From NCBI RefSeq assembly GCF_002895435.1, contig NZ_POYJ01000018.1:1-64000 (forward strand): a stretch of 64,000 bases of DNA, given 5' to 3'. Both the position numbers and the translations under genes were made by a program. This DNA comes from Aquimarina sediminis. Lineage in GTDB: Bacteria; Bacteroidota; Bacteroidia; Flavobacteriales; Flavobacteriaceae. The notes beneath the pieces are model-generated. The model was given only the letters and a program-made list of their open reading frames with translations, searched no databases and was not told where the DNA came from. This document shows positions 53,097 to 62,563 of this stretch, piece after piece; the first letter of the stretch is position 1; the number at the start of each line of letters is the position of its first letter.

Positions 53097-53324
53097 ATGT
53101 TTCCCAAAAGTGAATATCAAAGAATATATACCGGTAGTTTAATTAATGTACAATTTTTACAAACAGTATTACAAGATCAAGGGATTAACTCTATTACGAG
53201 AGATGATATGAAATCAGGAGTTATAGCTGGTTTTGGAGGTGGACTACCTGATCATATTCAACTTTTTGTAAAAAAAATTGATCAAGAAAAGGCTCTTACT
53301 ATTGTTAAAAAAAATTTAGCTTAA
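53097..53324 (+). CDS. DUF2007-type putative signal-transducing protein
   Basis: A 75-residue domain matching DUF2007: YQRIYTGSLINVQFLQTVLQDQGI, then a glycine-rich GVIAGFGGGLPDH and a final strand-helix (HIQLFVKKIDQEKALTIV). The fold is ferredoxin-like. Members are thought to be small regulators, some near transport or nitrogen genes, but the biochemical role is unsettled. Placed 12 bases after the two-helix membrane protein and 5 bases before the next small gene, so probably in an operon. Confidence 0.85.
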   Translation: MFPKSEYQRIYTGSLINVQFLQTVLQDQGINSITRDDMKSGVIAGFGGGLPDHIQLFVKKIDQEKALTIVKKNLA

Positions 53325-53329
53325 AAATT

Positions 53330-53530
53330 ATGGAAAACAATAATAAGCCTTCTCGAAAAACCTGGGATTTAATGATAGGAATTGCCCTAATTCTATTTGG
53401 AAGTTTACGTCTCTACAATAGGTTGCAAACTGAATCTGAATGGGGTATTAGATCCATTTTAACTATACTATTTATTGGGTATGGAGGATATTTGGTTTAT
53501 AGATACATTCAAAACTCCCCAAAGGATTAA
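53330..53530 (+). CDS. Small two-helix membrane protein
   Basis: A 66-residue protein with two membrane helices (about 13-29 and 42-60) separated by a charged loop (NRLQTESEWGIRS). It starts 5 bases after the DUF2007 gene. The +1 frame (53475-53684) continues beyond its stop with a plausible beta-rich sequence, so it may be the shortened remainder of a longer protein. Confidence 0.55.
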   Translation: MENNNKPSRKTWDLMIGIALILFGSLRLYNRLQTESEWGIRSILTILFIGYGGYLVYRYIQNSPKD

Positions 53531-53782
53531 TATAGAATCTGATAGTATAGTTTTTTCTAACGGTATAAACCAAGTAAAAATACCATATCCCCTATCTCTC
53601 TCGATGTTATTAGAAAATAAAAGATTTAAAAAACGACAAACAATATGCTTAAACTATACTAAGTTACTTTACTTTTTTTATTAGAGATTGAATATTCAAA
53701 TTGTAAATGATTAAGTTTGAAGAATAAGAATACAAAAATACTATTTGATCACGTCTAAATTGATTTTGATAAACCTTCAATT

Positions 53783-54382
53783 ATGGGTAGGAAGTCTATA
53801 CTAAAAAACAGGAAAGAAAAAAATAAAAAAGTAGAACAATGGACCCAAGCTATACTCCCCAAATTAAAAAAGACGGATTTAGGAGAACTTACTATGGATG
53901 ACCTTGCTTCATTAATGAAGAAAAGTAAGTCTACTATTTATCAATACTTTACTACAAAAGAAGAAATTTTTGAGTATATAACACAAGTAAGGATTGATAA
54001 GTTATATATGTACAAAAATGAGCTTACAGAAGAAATTCTAAGATTAGATTATCGTTGTGAAGCTTTAGGTCGTATTTTAATAGAAGGAGCAAAAGATGTA
54101 TCTTCTTTTTTCCTAAGGCAATTAAAAGAACACTACCCATCCTCTTGGAGAATTATTGAAGAATTTCTTTTTGGGCTACTCGAAGATCTAAAACAGTTTT
54201 ATATTTTAGGTATAGAGAGTAATCTTTTCAAACCTGTATCTTCAGAGCTTCTTATTAAACTCGATGAGTATTTTATTATGCAATTAATCACAGATGACAA
54301 TTTCTTTAGTCAAACAGAAGAAACTTTAGAATCTATCATTAAAAACTATATGTTTTTAAAGTTTGAAGGGTTAATGAAGTAA
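53783..54382 (+). CDS. TetR-family transcriptional regulator
   Basis: A 199-residue regulator. The N-terminal HTH lies at about residues 35-65: LTMDDLASLMKKSKSTIYQYF followed by TKEEIFEYI. The C-terminal ligand domain is all helical. It carries a basic start (MGRKSILKNRKEKNKK). No adjacent efflux or lipid gene indicates its target. It ends in front of a strong terminator shared with the convergent T9SS-protein gene. Confidence 0.88.
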   Translation: MGRKSILKNRKEKNKKVEQWTQAILPKLKKTDLGELTMDDLASLMKKSKSTIYQYFTTKEEIFEYITQVRIDKLYMYKNELTEEILRLDYRCEALGRILIEGAKDVSSFFLRQLKEHYPSSWRIIEEFLFGLLEDLKQFYILGIESNLFKPVSSELLIKLDEYFIMQLITDDNFFSQTEETLESIIKNYMFLKFEGLMK

Positions 54383-54443
54383 TCTATAAAAGAAACTTAG
54401 TACTACAGTTGTAGTAGTATTACACATTCAAGCAAAAACATAA

Positions 54444-54475
54444 AACAAGCCTGTAAAAAAGTTTACAGGCTTGTT
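54444..54475. terminator. Bidirectional terminator, 14-bp stem
   Basis: Arms 54444-54457 (AACAAGCCTGTAAA) and 54462-54475 (TTTACAGGCTTGTT) pair perfectly over 14 bp with an AAAG loop. It serves both the TetR gene and the convergent T9SS-protein gene. Confidence 0.93.
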
Positions 54476-54503
54476 ATAAAAAAGTTTATTACTATCTAAA
54501 TAG

Positions 54504-57500
54504 CTATCTAATTACTATCCTTGATATATCTGTTTTCACTCCATCACCAGAAACCTTAACTAGATACATTCCTGAATTAAGATTATCCAATGATAGGATC
54601 TGATGAGACTCGTTTAAAGTACCCATTTTTTTAGAGTACACAAGGTTGCCATTTAACCCATATACTTCTATCATACTATTACGGATCGTTTTTCCTGATG
54701 AAATCTGCACATTACCATCAGAAATTGTTGGATATACAAGAGCACCAGAATAACTTCTTAAAGGTCTTCCCAGCACCAATTCTGCTTCTTCTACCTCTTC
54801 CTCTTCTTCCTCTTCTTCCTCTTCTGCAACAGTTGTACTTTCATCTTCAACATTAATAGAGCGTATTGCCCAACCAAAAGAGTTTACAAAAGGATCAGAA
54901 ATTAATCTAAAACGTATTGCTATGGTATCTCCTTCTTCAAAAAAGTTTAATAAATTGATTGTTTGTTCTTTAAACAAATCATCATTTATAGAAGGCGAAG
55001 GACCCGAATTATATACATCTGTCCATTCTGGGAACCTTTCTGCATCATATGTATCTAATCTTACCCAATTACTTAAATCACTAGAAGCTTCTACAGCTAC
55101 TACATCATAAAATTGCCCTGGTGTTGGATCAAATTCCATAATTGCCACATCTTCATAAGTAAAATCTCCATTATCACCAGAAAGTACAATTGGGTGCTTT
55201 AAAACTGTACGATAATTAGCATCGTTTGCATACGGATGATCTGAGTTATTAAGAACTGATTGACTTACAGTTCCACCAACATTATCAATTACAAATTCAC
55301 CTCCATAAGTATACACATCTGACTCTTCAAAAGTTGAAATAGAAACAACAGACTGAGGTTCATTAAAGTCAATTACATCAAATGATTCTGAAGAAATCAC
55401 AGATCTATTTCCTTGGCTATCTACTGCCTGTAATCCCGCTATATGAGATCCTTCCTGAAGGTTTTCAAAAGTATATGAAAATTGAGTACCCTGTTCAATA
55501 TTATCTGTTATCTGAGCTACTTCTTCTCCATCAAGATAAACCACAATTGCTTCGATATCTTCATTTACTTGCACATAGTTTACAACTCCATTTTGATTCT
55601 CTACTGATTCTTGAGAAAGAGAAACGATCACTGGTGGAGCATAGTATGCTGGTGGCTCATATCCTTCTAACTCTTCTAATGTTGCTGTCCATACACCTCT
55701 ACCATGAGTAGCCATAACAACTTCGTTGTTTACAATTTTCATTTGCCATACAGAAAATGCTGGCAATCCCGCAAGTAAAGCCCAGTGCTCACCTCCATCT
55801 AATGTTTGAAAAACACCAATATCTGTACCTACCCATATTCTATTTTCATCGAAAGGCATTTCTACCAAACTATGAATAGCAACATCAGGAAATCCTCTAT
55901 CTTCTCCTGCAGAGAAACCTGAAATATCTTCCCAAGTTTGCCCTAAATCATCTGTTTTTAATATTTTGGCAGCTCCTTGTCCAGAAAACAATGCATATGC
56001 TCTATCCTTATTATTTGGAGACGTTTCTAGTCCTGCTATAAAATAGTTATGACCTGAACCTCTAGGATCAACAAATGGTGCTGTAGCGCTATAAGTAACT
56101 CCGTTATCTTGAGATACATGCATAACATAAGATCCAGATTCTGTCATGGCATTACCTGCCCATACAACATCAGGATTAGCAATAGAGACTGATACATCTA
56201 AAGCACTTGAAGCTCCAACAGAAAAATTACTTGGAATTGGTGTTAGAGTCCAGGACTCAGCAAAATTTGTCGATCTCCATACTCCACTAATAGAAGGGCT
56301 AAAAAGAGCATCAGGATTATTATTTGCATTTACAATCTTAGAATAAAAAGGTGATGTTCCTCCTCCTGATTCGCCATGTCTTGCATTAAACCCTTGACCA
56401 TTTACATAACGTACAAATCCATTGTATTGAGAACCCCCAATAAACTTATTTGGATCATTATAGTTCCATAGTACTTCAAATCCATCTCCTCCAATAATAA
56501 ACTGATATTGGGTCTCATCATTTGCAGAATCACCTGTAAATGAAATCCAAGTACCATTATCTTGCGCTCCTGCAATGTAGTCCTCTACTCCATTACGCTT
56601 ATCTGCTCCATAAAACTGAGTACAATTTAATCCCACAGCTGCAGTTGACCAATCATTAAGTGTAGTTCCTGGATCTACTAAATAATCTGTATGATATATC
56701 CCCCCGTCATTAGCTAGAATTAACTTAAATTTCTTTTCTGGATACGCCGTAGTATAGGTTAATCCATGCTGATCTACATGCACATAGTCATTTAATTCTC
56801 CATTATATCCCGCTGCTATCGGTTGAGAAGTATACTTTAAAGGAGCATCTTTGGCATTTCCTGTTTTCTCTATTTCAACTCTATAAACGACTACTCCTCC
56901 TACATAAAATATGTTTTCATTAAAAGGATGTGCCATTAGCATATTATCATACCATCCCTGACCTGTAACCAAATTACCGGCAGCCGGAGCTCCATCAAAT
57001 CCAAGAAGCTTAAAAGATACCCCATGATCATCAGAAACATAGAAATCTGTATTAACTGCAGTCGTAGCATTACCACCTCCGGTATATACAGAAACAATTA
57101 TTCTACATGGGTTTGCAGGTGAAACATCCAATTCAAAACGGGAATGATTGGTGTTGTAATCTTCTTTATCCAATATCAACTCCCAAGTTAATCCTCCGTC
57201 TTTACTTTTAATTACTCCTACTCCATTAACTCCACCATACAATGTTTGAAAACTTCTTGGTGAAGCATTCAAATCCTGAACATTACCTCCATTATAAGTG
57301 TGCTGCCATGTGTTACCTCCATCTGTTGTAACATAAATACCATTCTGACTTGCCACTACAAGGTTATTCTCATCTTTAGGATTTATAGCCAAACGACCTA
57401 TCCCTCCAAAATCTCTGGTAGCATTAAGGTATTCCCAACTGTGTCCATCATTTGTAGATTTTACAAGTCCAATTCCTCCAATACCGTCAAGGTTTCTAAA

Positions 57501-58040
57501 AGGTTCTCCAGTTCCTACATAAATTGTATTTGGCGCATTTTTACTAATCGCCACTGTAGATGTAGAGAGACTTGGTATTTTATAATCTGTTCTATTGCTC
57601 CAAGTAGTACCTGCATCTTCTGTTACCCAAAGTCCTCCTCCTACGGTACCAGCATACCATTTATCTGGATTATTAGGCGCTACTACAATACCACGTATTC
57701 TTCCGGGTACGTTTACAGGTCCGCGTTCTTTCCAGTTTATAATACTTGAGTTTTTACTTCTAAAAGCATTTTTCATTGCTTTTTGATGCTCTATCATTAA
57801 AGAACCATCAGTATAAGTTGATTTTTCGGCTCCTATAGGCTTCAAAAGGTTCTGAATATGCTCAGCCATTTCTTCAATACCTTTCTTTTTGTTGTAGTCT
57901 TTTTTAGTCTTTTTCTTTTTAACAACATTTACAGGTTGTAATTCTGTAGTTTTTTGTTCATTAGTTGTGTTGCAAGCAGAATAAACCACAAGCATAACTA
58001 CTAGAATAAGTAGTCTTTTAAAATGTAATCTGTGTGTCAT
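54504..58040 (-). CDS. Secreted BNR/VPS10-like propeller protein with T9SS sorting tail
   Basis: A 1178-residue exported protein. It begins with a lipobox-like signal (MLVVYSACNTT). Several BNR/Asp-box turns follow (STNDGHSWEYL, TTDGGNTWQH, SKDGGLTWELI, SDDHGVSFKLL, QDNGVTYSA, LDGGEHWALL), giving one or two beta-propellers of the sortilin/VPS10 type over about residues 100-790. After Ig-like and jellyroll-like regions comes a linker of ten consecutive glutamates (around residue 1080). A C-terminal type A T9SS sorting domain closes it (SGMYLVKVSGDGVKT and a final basic tail). The lipobox plus T9SS tail is unusual; if real, the protein would be lipid-anchored and also outer-surface exported. 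It lies 7 bases downstream of the gene at 58048-58464. Confidence 0.85.
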   Translation of the reverse strand: MTHRLHFKRLLILVVMLVVYSACNTTNEQKTTELQPVNVVKKKKTKKDYNKKKGIEEMAEHIQNLLKPIGAEKSTYTDGSLMIEHQKAMKNAFRSKNSSIINWKERGPVNVPGRIRGIVVAPNNPDKWYAGTVGGGLWVTEDAGTTWSNRTDYKIPSLSTSTVAISKNAPNTIYVGTGEPFRNLDGIGGIGLVKSTNDGHSWEYLNATRDFGGIGRLAINPKDENNLVVASQNGIYVTTDGGNTWQHTYNGGNVQDLNASPRSFQTLYGGVNGVGVIKSKDGGLTWELILDKEDYNTNHSRFELDVSPANPCRIIVSVYTGGGNATTAVNTDFYVSDDHGVSFKLLGFDGAPAAGNLVTGQGWYDNMLMAHPFNENIFYVGGVVVYRVEIEKTGNAKDAPLKYTSQPIAAGYNGELNDYVHVDQHGLTYTTAYPEKKFKLILANDGGIYHTDYLVDPGTTLNDWSTAAVGLNCTQFYGADKRNGVEDYIAGAQDNGTWISFTGDSANDETQYQFIIGGDGFEVLWNYNDPNKFIGGSQYNGFVRYVNGQGFNARHGESGGGTSPFYSKIVNANNNPDALFSPSISGVWRSTNFAESWTLTPIPSNFSVGASSALDVSVSIANPDVVWAGNAMTESGSYVMHVSQDNGVTYSATAPFVDPRGSGHNYFIAGLETSPNNKDRAYALFSGQGAAKILKTDDLGQTWEDISGFSAGEDRGFPDVAIHSLVEMPFDENRIWVGTDIGVFQTLDGGEHWALLAGLPAFSVWQMKIVNNEVVMATHGRGVWTATLEELEGYEPPAYYAPPVIVSLSQESVENQNGVVNYVQVNEDIEAIVVYLDGEEVAQITDNIEQGTQFSYTFENLQEGSHIAGLQAVDSQGNRSVISSESFDVIDFNEPQSVVSISTFEESDVYTYGGEFVIDNVGGTVSQSVLNNSDHPYANDANYRTVLKHPIVLSGDNGDFTYEDVAIMEFDPTPGQFYDVVAVEASSDLSNWVRLDTYDAERFPEWTDVYNSGPSPSINDDLFKEQTINLLNFFEEGDTIAIRFRLISDPFVNSFGWAIRSINVEDESTTVAEEEEEEEEEEVEEAELVLGRPLRSYSGALVYPTISDGNVQISSGKTIRNSMIEVYGLNGNLVYSKKMGTLNESHQILSLDNLNSGMYLVKVSGDGVKTDISRIVIR

Positions 58041-58047
58041 GAGTTAG

Positions 58048-58464
58048 TTAGTTATTTAATTTAATAATAGTTATTTGAGAGTGAGTGTTTGACGTGAGAA
58101 CATCTTCTGGGTTTTCTGAAATTGGTTTTTGCTCCATTCCAACATACGGGATAAGTTTTAATGAAGTATTATCATTCCAATCAATAGCAGTTCCTCTAAA
58201 AGTGCCTCGTTTAACAGTTTCTTTTGTTTCAATTTTATAAACCGTATATTCAAAATAAATTGCCGGATCCCCTTGCTTCATAGCTTTTTTGATAGAAAGC
58301 CCCATAGTCTTATCTTTATTTAGCTTTAAAGCGCCCGAATCTTGTATCATCGATGATACTGGTTTTTTATTGTTTTCATTACCTTTTTCTACAGTTTTGC
58401 ACTGACCAAAAGAGAATACCGTTAGAATAAGAAAAAAAATAATCACAATTTTCCTTAAAAACAT
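58048..58464 (-). CDS. Small exported partner protein, function unknown
   Basis: A 138-residue protein with a signal ending FSFGQC, which may be a lipobox (FGQ-C). The mature domain is beta-rich (IYFEYTVYKIETKETVKRGTF, AIDWNDNTSLKLIPYVGM). It is transcribed with the large T9SS protein, 7 bases before that gene. No family is recognised. Possible roles are a chaperone, inhibitor or partner of the large protein, but that is conjecture. Confidence 0.65.
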   Translation of the reverse strand: MFLRKIVIIFFLILTVFSFGQCKTVEKGNENNKKPVSSMIQDSGALKLNKDKTMGLSIKKAMKQGDPAIYFEYTVYKIETKETVKRGTFRGTAIDWNDNTSLKLIPYVGMEQKPISENPEDVLTSNTHSQITIIKLNN

Positions 58465-59174
58465 TAATCAAAAATTTTAAATTTTACTGGGGTAAACAAA
58501 TGGTACTTGTATTAATAACTAATCAAAATTAATTCGATCAATTTTCTTTAGTACTTGTTTCTTTAGATTTGGGGAGAAGAATTTCATGACGCATTATTTC
58601 ATCATAGTATAAAAAATTATACTATAACCGCATTTATTCTTAAAAGAAGGCACTACAGACTATCAATTTAATACTACCAGATATATTCACAATAAATTAA
58701 TATTATATGCATATATCGAGCACTAAATTAACTTTTATTTTTAAAATACATAGTTTTTATTATGATAATTTAACATAAGGATAATTTATCATATAAAATT
58801 AGACATATGATTTTGTAGCTAAACTCACTCCTAGTGTTGGTTTAAAAGTAATTTCAACAGATATTCTTATAGAAGATTTTTCTGACTTTTTCTATACAAT
58901 ATTAGGATAAATTGTAATACTAAAGTATACCCAATACCAAAAGCGAAAGCTTCAAACAATCATATTGATCACTTGAAGCTTCTGAAAGCATTTAACATAT
59001 TATTTTTATAGCTTGGCTTGCTATTTAATGAACCTATTACACAAAAGCACTTTGCTACTTAGTATAAAACAAGTACAGTGCAAACAATGCTATTATAAAA
59101 TCACCTTACAGTAAAGTAATAAGGTCTGCATTTTGTAATTCAAACTATGGTACCTATCACAAAGAAAAGAGTTT
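58465..59174 (+). other. 710-base gap, mostly featureless
   Basis: No plausible coding frame above about 22 codons. One 9-bp inverted repeat AAGCTTCAA (58947-58955) / TTGAAGCTT (58973-58981) with a 17-base loop is followed by a smaller one, ATAGC (59008-59012) / GCTAT (59020-59024). Neither has a U-run. A small RNA or a decayed gene is possible, but I see nothing that proves it. This is the longest gap in the window. Confidence 0.35.
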
Positions 59175-60800
59175 TTATACCCCTACAGCATACATTTTCT
59201 CTCTCAATTCCTTGATTTTTGGGTCACTCATATACTCATCAAATGTAGCATAACGATCAATAACACCATTTGGAGTTAATTCAATCACTCTATTACCAAC
59301 GGTTTGGGCAAACTCATGATCGTGAGTTGTAAACAAGATTGTTCCTTTAAATTTTTTAAGTGAGTTATTAAACGCTGTGATTGATTCTAAATCAAGGTGA
59401 TTTGTTGGTTCATCCAACATAAGTACATTTGCTCTGGTCATCATCATTCTTGATAGCATACAACGCACTTTTTCTCCTCCGGATAAAACATTTGATTTTT
59501 TTAGGGCTTCTTCTCCACTAAAAATCATTTTCCCCAAAAAACCTCTGATAAACACTTCTTCTCTTTCTTCTTCTGTTGTTGCCCATTGACGTAACCAATC
59601 TACAAGAGTAAGGTCATTTTGAAAGAACTCACTGTTATCGGCTGGAAGATAGGATTGAGAAGTAGTAATTCCCCAGGCAACTTTGCCTGTGTCAGCTTTT
59701 TGCTTATCATTTAATATCTGATAAAATGCTGTTGTAGCTCTCGAGTCTTTAGAGAAAACCACCACTTTATCTCCTTTAGCCAAATTGATGTCTATATCCT
59801 TAAACAAGGTTTCTCCTTCTTGAACTACAGAAAGTCCTTCAACATTTAAAATCTGATCGCCTGCCTCTCTATCTCTTTCAAAAATTATAGCAGGATAACG
59901 ACGACTTGAGGGCTTAATATCTTCGATATTTAGCTTATCTATCATTTTCTTACGAGAAGTTGCTTGTTTAGATTTTGCGACATTCGCACTAAATCGTGCG
60001 ATAAACTCTTGAAGTTCTTTTTTCTTTTCTTCGGCTTTTTTGTTTTGCTGTGCTCTTTGTCTTGCTGCTAACTGAGAAGATTCATACCAGAAGGTATAAT
60101 TACCACTGTAGTGGTTAATTTTGCTAAAATCAATATCCGAAATATGAGTACATACTGCATCCAGGAAGTGACGATCATGAGATACTACAATAACTGTATT
60201 ATCAAAATTAGCTAAAAAAGTTTCAAGCCATGTGATAGTCTCGTAATCCAAATCGTTCGTAGGCTCATCCATGATTAATACATCTGGATTACCAAACAAA
60301 CATTGTGCTATCAATACTCTTACACGTTGCTTTGTATCCAGGTCTGACATCTGGGTATAATGCAAATCTTCTTTTATTCCTAAATTAGAAAGCATTGCTG
60401 CGGCATCACTATCTGCATTCCAACCATTCATTTCTTCAAACTGTACCTGTAGCTCTCCTATCTTTTCAGCATTCTCATCTGTATAATCTGCATAAAGCGC
60501 ATCAATTTCTTTTTTTATAGTATACAAAGGTTTATTACCCATAATAACCGCTTCTAATACAGTATACTCATCATAAGCATAATGATTTTGCTCTAAAACC
60601 GACATTCGTTTTCCTGGTTCTAAATGTACATGACCAGATGTAGGCTCCATCCCTCCAGCAAGAATTTTAAGAAATGTGGATTTACCAGCACCATTGGCAC
60701 CAATAATACCATAACAATTACCTTGTGTAAAAGAAGTATTTACTTCATCAAAAAGTACTCGTTTACCAAATTGTACAGAAAGATTAGAAACTGATAGCAT
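59175..60800 (-). CDS. ABC-F family ribosome-associated ATPase (YbiT-like)
   Basis: A 541-residue soluble protein with two ABC domains and no membrane part. Domain 1: Walker A GANGAGKS (34-41), Walker B LIMDEPTNDLD and H-loop VVSHDRHF, but its signature is the non-canonical MSDLDTKQRVRVL. Domain 2: signature VLSGGEKVR and Walker B LMLDEPTNHLD are intact, but the Walker A site reads SKDSRATTAF without Gly-Lys-Ser/Thr. The linker between domains is the usual ABC-F charged helix pair. ABC-F proteins act on the ribosomal E site. The MSDLDTKQR signature fits the YbiT group. Mutated halves lie in the same composite site. Confidence 0.9.
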   Translation of the reverse strand: MLSVSNLSVQFGKRVLFDEVNTSFTQGNCYGIIGANGAGKSTFLKILAGGMEPTSGHVHLEPGKRMSVLEQNHYAYDEYTVLEAVIMGNKPLYTIKKEIDALYADYTDENAEKIGELQVQFEEMNGWNADSDAAAMLSNLGIKEDLHYTQMSDLDTKQRVRVLIAQCLFGNPDVLIMDEPTNDLDYETITWLETFLANFDNTVIVVSHDRHFLDAVCTHISDIDFSKINHYSGNYTFWYESSQLAARQRAQQNKKAEEKKKELQEFIARFSANVAKSKQATSRKKMIDKLNIEDIKPSSRRYPAIIFERDREAGDQILNVEGLSVVQEGETLFKDIDINLAKGDKVVVFSKDSRATTAFYQILNDKQKADTGKVAWGITTSQSYLPADNSEFFQNDLTLVDWLRQWATTEEEREEVFIRGFLGKMIFSGEEALKKSNVLSGGEKVRCMLSRMMMTRANVLMLDEPTNHLDLESITAFNNSLKKFKGTILFTTHDHEFAQTVGNRVIELTPNGVIDRYATFDEYMSDPKIKELREKMYAVGV

Positions 60801-60833
60801 GATTATAAGAAATTGTAAAGTTTAAATTTGCCG

Positions 60834-60841
60834 CAAAAGTA
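60834..60841 (-). promoter_or_regulatory. Candidate promoter box of the ABC-F gene
   Basis: Minus strand TACTTTTG (60841-60834) matches TAnnTTTG exactly and lies 34 bases before the start at 60800. No clear minus-33 TTG was seen. Confidence 0.5.
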
Positions 60842-61064
60842 GATAAATCGATTCAGAACCAGAAACATTATATCATTAATTTAAAAGACTTAATCCAGAG
60901 TATCTCAATTACCAAAAAAACTAACAAAAGAAAAAAAATCTATCTCGAATAAACTCTTAATCCTGATAATTAGCTTATAGATATAGAATTAACTTATAAT
61001 TAACAACCGCAAAAGGAGTTTCCTTTTATTTTTGGACGAATAGTTTGTTAATTTTAGAGTGCAA

Positions 61065-62510
61065 ATGCAATTTTCAACATTTAAATATATAACCCAAATT
61101 TCTATTTTATCATGTCTCTTGTGTGCATGTAGTTCTTCTGAAACAACGAATAGAGAATACACCTATTTTGGAGGGGAAATTGTAAACCCCAACTCTAATT
61201 ATGTTATCTTATCTAAAGGGTATGACTATAGAGACACTATTTTGTTAGATAAGAACAATAGATTTTTGCATAAAATTGAAAATCTTGAAGATGGTCTCTA
61301 TTCATTTAAGCACAATCCCGAAAATCAAGTGGTTCTTCTAGAAAAAGGAGATAGTGTTCTTATTCGATTAAATACCTTAGAGTTTGATGAGTCTCTGGTT
61401 TTTACAGGAGAAGGGGCTAGAAAAAACAACTTTTTAATAGATATGTTCTTGCAAAATGAGATAGAACGCAGAAGATTAAAAAGAACTGGATTCAGATTAT
61501 CTCCTTCCTATTTTAAAAGAAATGAGGATTCTCTACTAAATAACAAATTATTGACTTTTGAAAAATTAATTAACAAAAGCCAACTAAGTAATTTGGCAAA
61601 AAAATTAACTCAGGCTAGTTTTATTTTTGACTACTATACAAGACATGAAATATATTTTAATAGTCGATATGAAATGGGAGGTCTTGAAGCAACAACACAA
61701 TTATCTACATCTTTTTTTAGTTACCGAAATCAAATCAATTTTAATGATGATGAATTAAAAAGGTTGTATTCTTATAATAGATTTTTAAACTACTACTTTG
61801 CCAATGCTTCTCTATCTAATTATGCTAATCAATTGTTACAATACAATGATCATGCTGGAAGTACTATTTATAAATTAGATTTAATAGACAGTATAATAAA
61901 ACATCCATATATAAAAAATAGTTTATGCAGAAGAGTTACTACAGATTTTTTACTAGATAGCCAAAGTAACTCTGAGTCTAATATGGTTTTAAAGCATTAC
62001 CTGGGAGTAAGTTCGAATAAAAGATCCAAAAAAGAACTAAGAAGGCTAGCTAGGTCAATTTCTAAATTAAGACCCAATAATATTATTCCAAATCAAGATT
62101 TGATTAGTTCTAATGGAGAGCTGGTAAAACTATCCTCACTCTTCAATAAGCCAATTACTGCACTTTACTTTTGGTCTATGGAAAGTAAAGAACATTATAT
62201 AAGAGCGCATAAAAAAGCTGCTTATCTAAAAGCTCTATACCCTGGTATTGATTTTATAGCAGTAAATACAGATGATGACCAAACAAAAAATTGGCTTAAG
62301 ACAATAAAGAGACATCATTATGATTTGGAATATGAGTTTGAGTTTAAATACCCTAAATGTTCTTCTGAAGAATTAGTAATTCACTATCGGAACAAAGTTA
62401 TTCTGGTAAATCAAGACGGTAGAATTATTAACCCAAACACTGACTTATTTGCTTCAATCTTCGAAAAACAACTTATGCAATATACGCAATTAGCTAGCTT
62501 AGAAAATTAA
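61065..62510 (+). CDS. TlpA-like lipoprotein without a CxxC motif
   Basis: A 481-residue lipoprotein (ILSCLLCACSSS lipobox) with the layout of Bacteroidota TlpA-family proteins: N-terminal DUF4369-like beta domain (about 30-120), a helical middle and a C-terminal thioredoxin-like domain (about 340-481; ALYFWSMESKEHYIRAHKKAAYL then DFIAVNTDD). At the position of WCxxC the sequence reads WSMESKEH, so no redox disulfide can form. A GTG 2 codons upstream of the ATG is possible; I chose the ATG at 61065. It may bind a thiol partner or heme-maturation client without redox activity. Confidence 0.75.
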   Translation: MQFSTFKYITQISILSCLLCACSSSETTNREYTYFGGEIVNPNSNYVILSKGYDYRDTILLDKNNRFLHKIENLEDGLYSFKHNPENQVVLLEKGDSVLIRLNTLEFDESLVFTGEGARKNNFLIDMFLQNEIERRRLKRTGFRLSPSYFKRNEDSLLNNKLLTFEKLINKSQLSNLAKKLTQASFIFDYYTRHEIYFNSRYEMGGLEATTQLSTSFFSYRNQINFNDDELKRLYSYNRFLNYYFANASLSNYANQLLQYNDHAGSTIYKLDLIDSIIKHPYIKNSLCRRVTTDFLLDSQSNSESNMVLKHYLGVSSNKRSKKELRRLARSISKLRPNNIIPNQDLISSNGELVKLSSLFNKPITALYFWSMESKEHYIRAHKKAAYLKALYPGIDFIAVNTDDDQTKNWLKTIKRHHYDLEYEFEFKYPKCSSEELVIHYRNKVILVNQDGRIINPNTDLFASIFEKQLMQYTQLASLEN

Positions 62511-62514
62511 AAAA

Positions 62515-62536
62515 GCTGCTTATTTTCATAAGCAGC
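62515..62536. terminator. Terminator, strongest in the leftward direction
   Basis: A perfect 9-bp stem GCTGCTTAT (62515-62523) / ATAAGCAGC (62528-62536) with a TTTC loop. The A-run on the left becomes a U-run for leftward transcripts (from fsa). The rightward side has only an imperfect TCTATATATA tract. Confidence 0.85.
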
Positions 62537-62563
62537 CTTCTATATATACTAAAAGAGGAAAAT

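Noticed and set aside
57300..57749. A 149-codon plus-strand frame opposite the T9SS protein
   Set aside because: Antisense to repeat-rich BNR coding sequence, which produces long open shadow frames; composition is Cys/Ser-rich and not protein-like.
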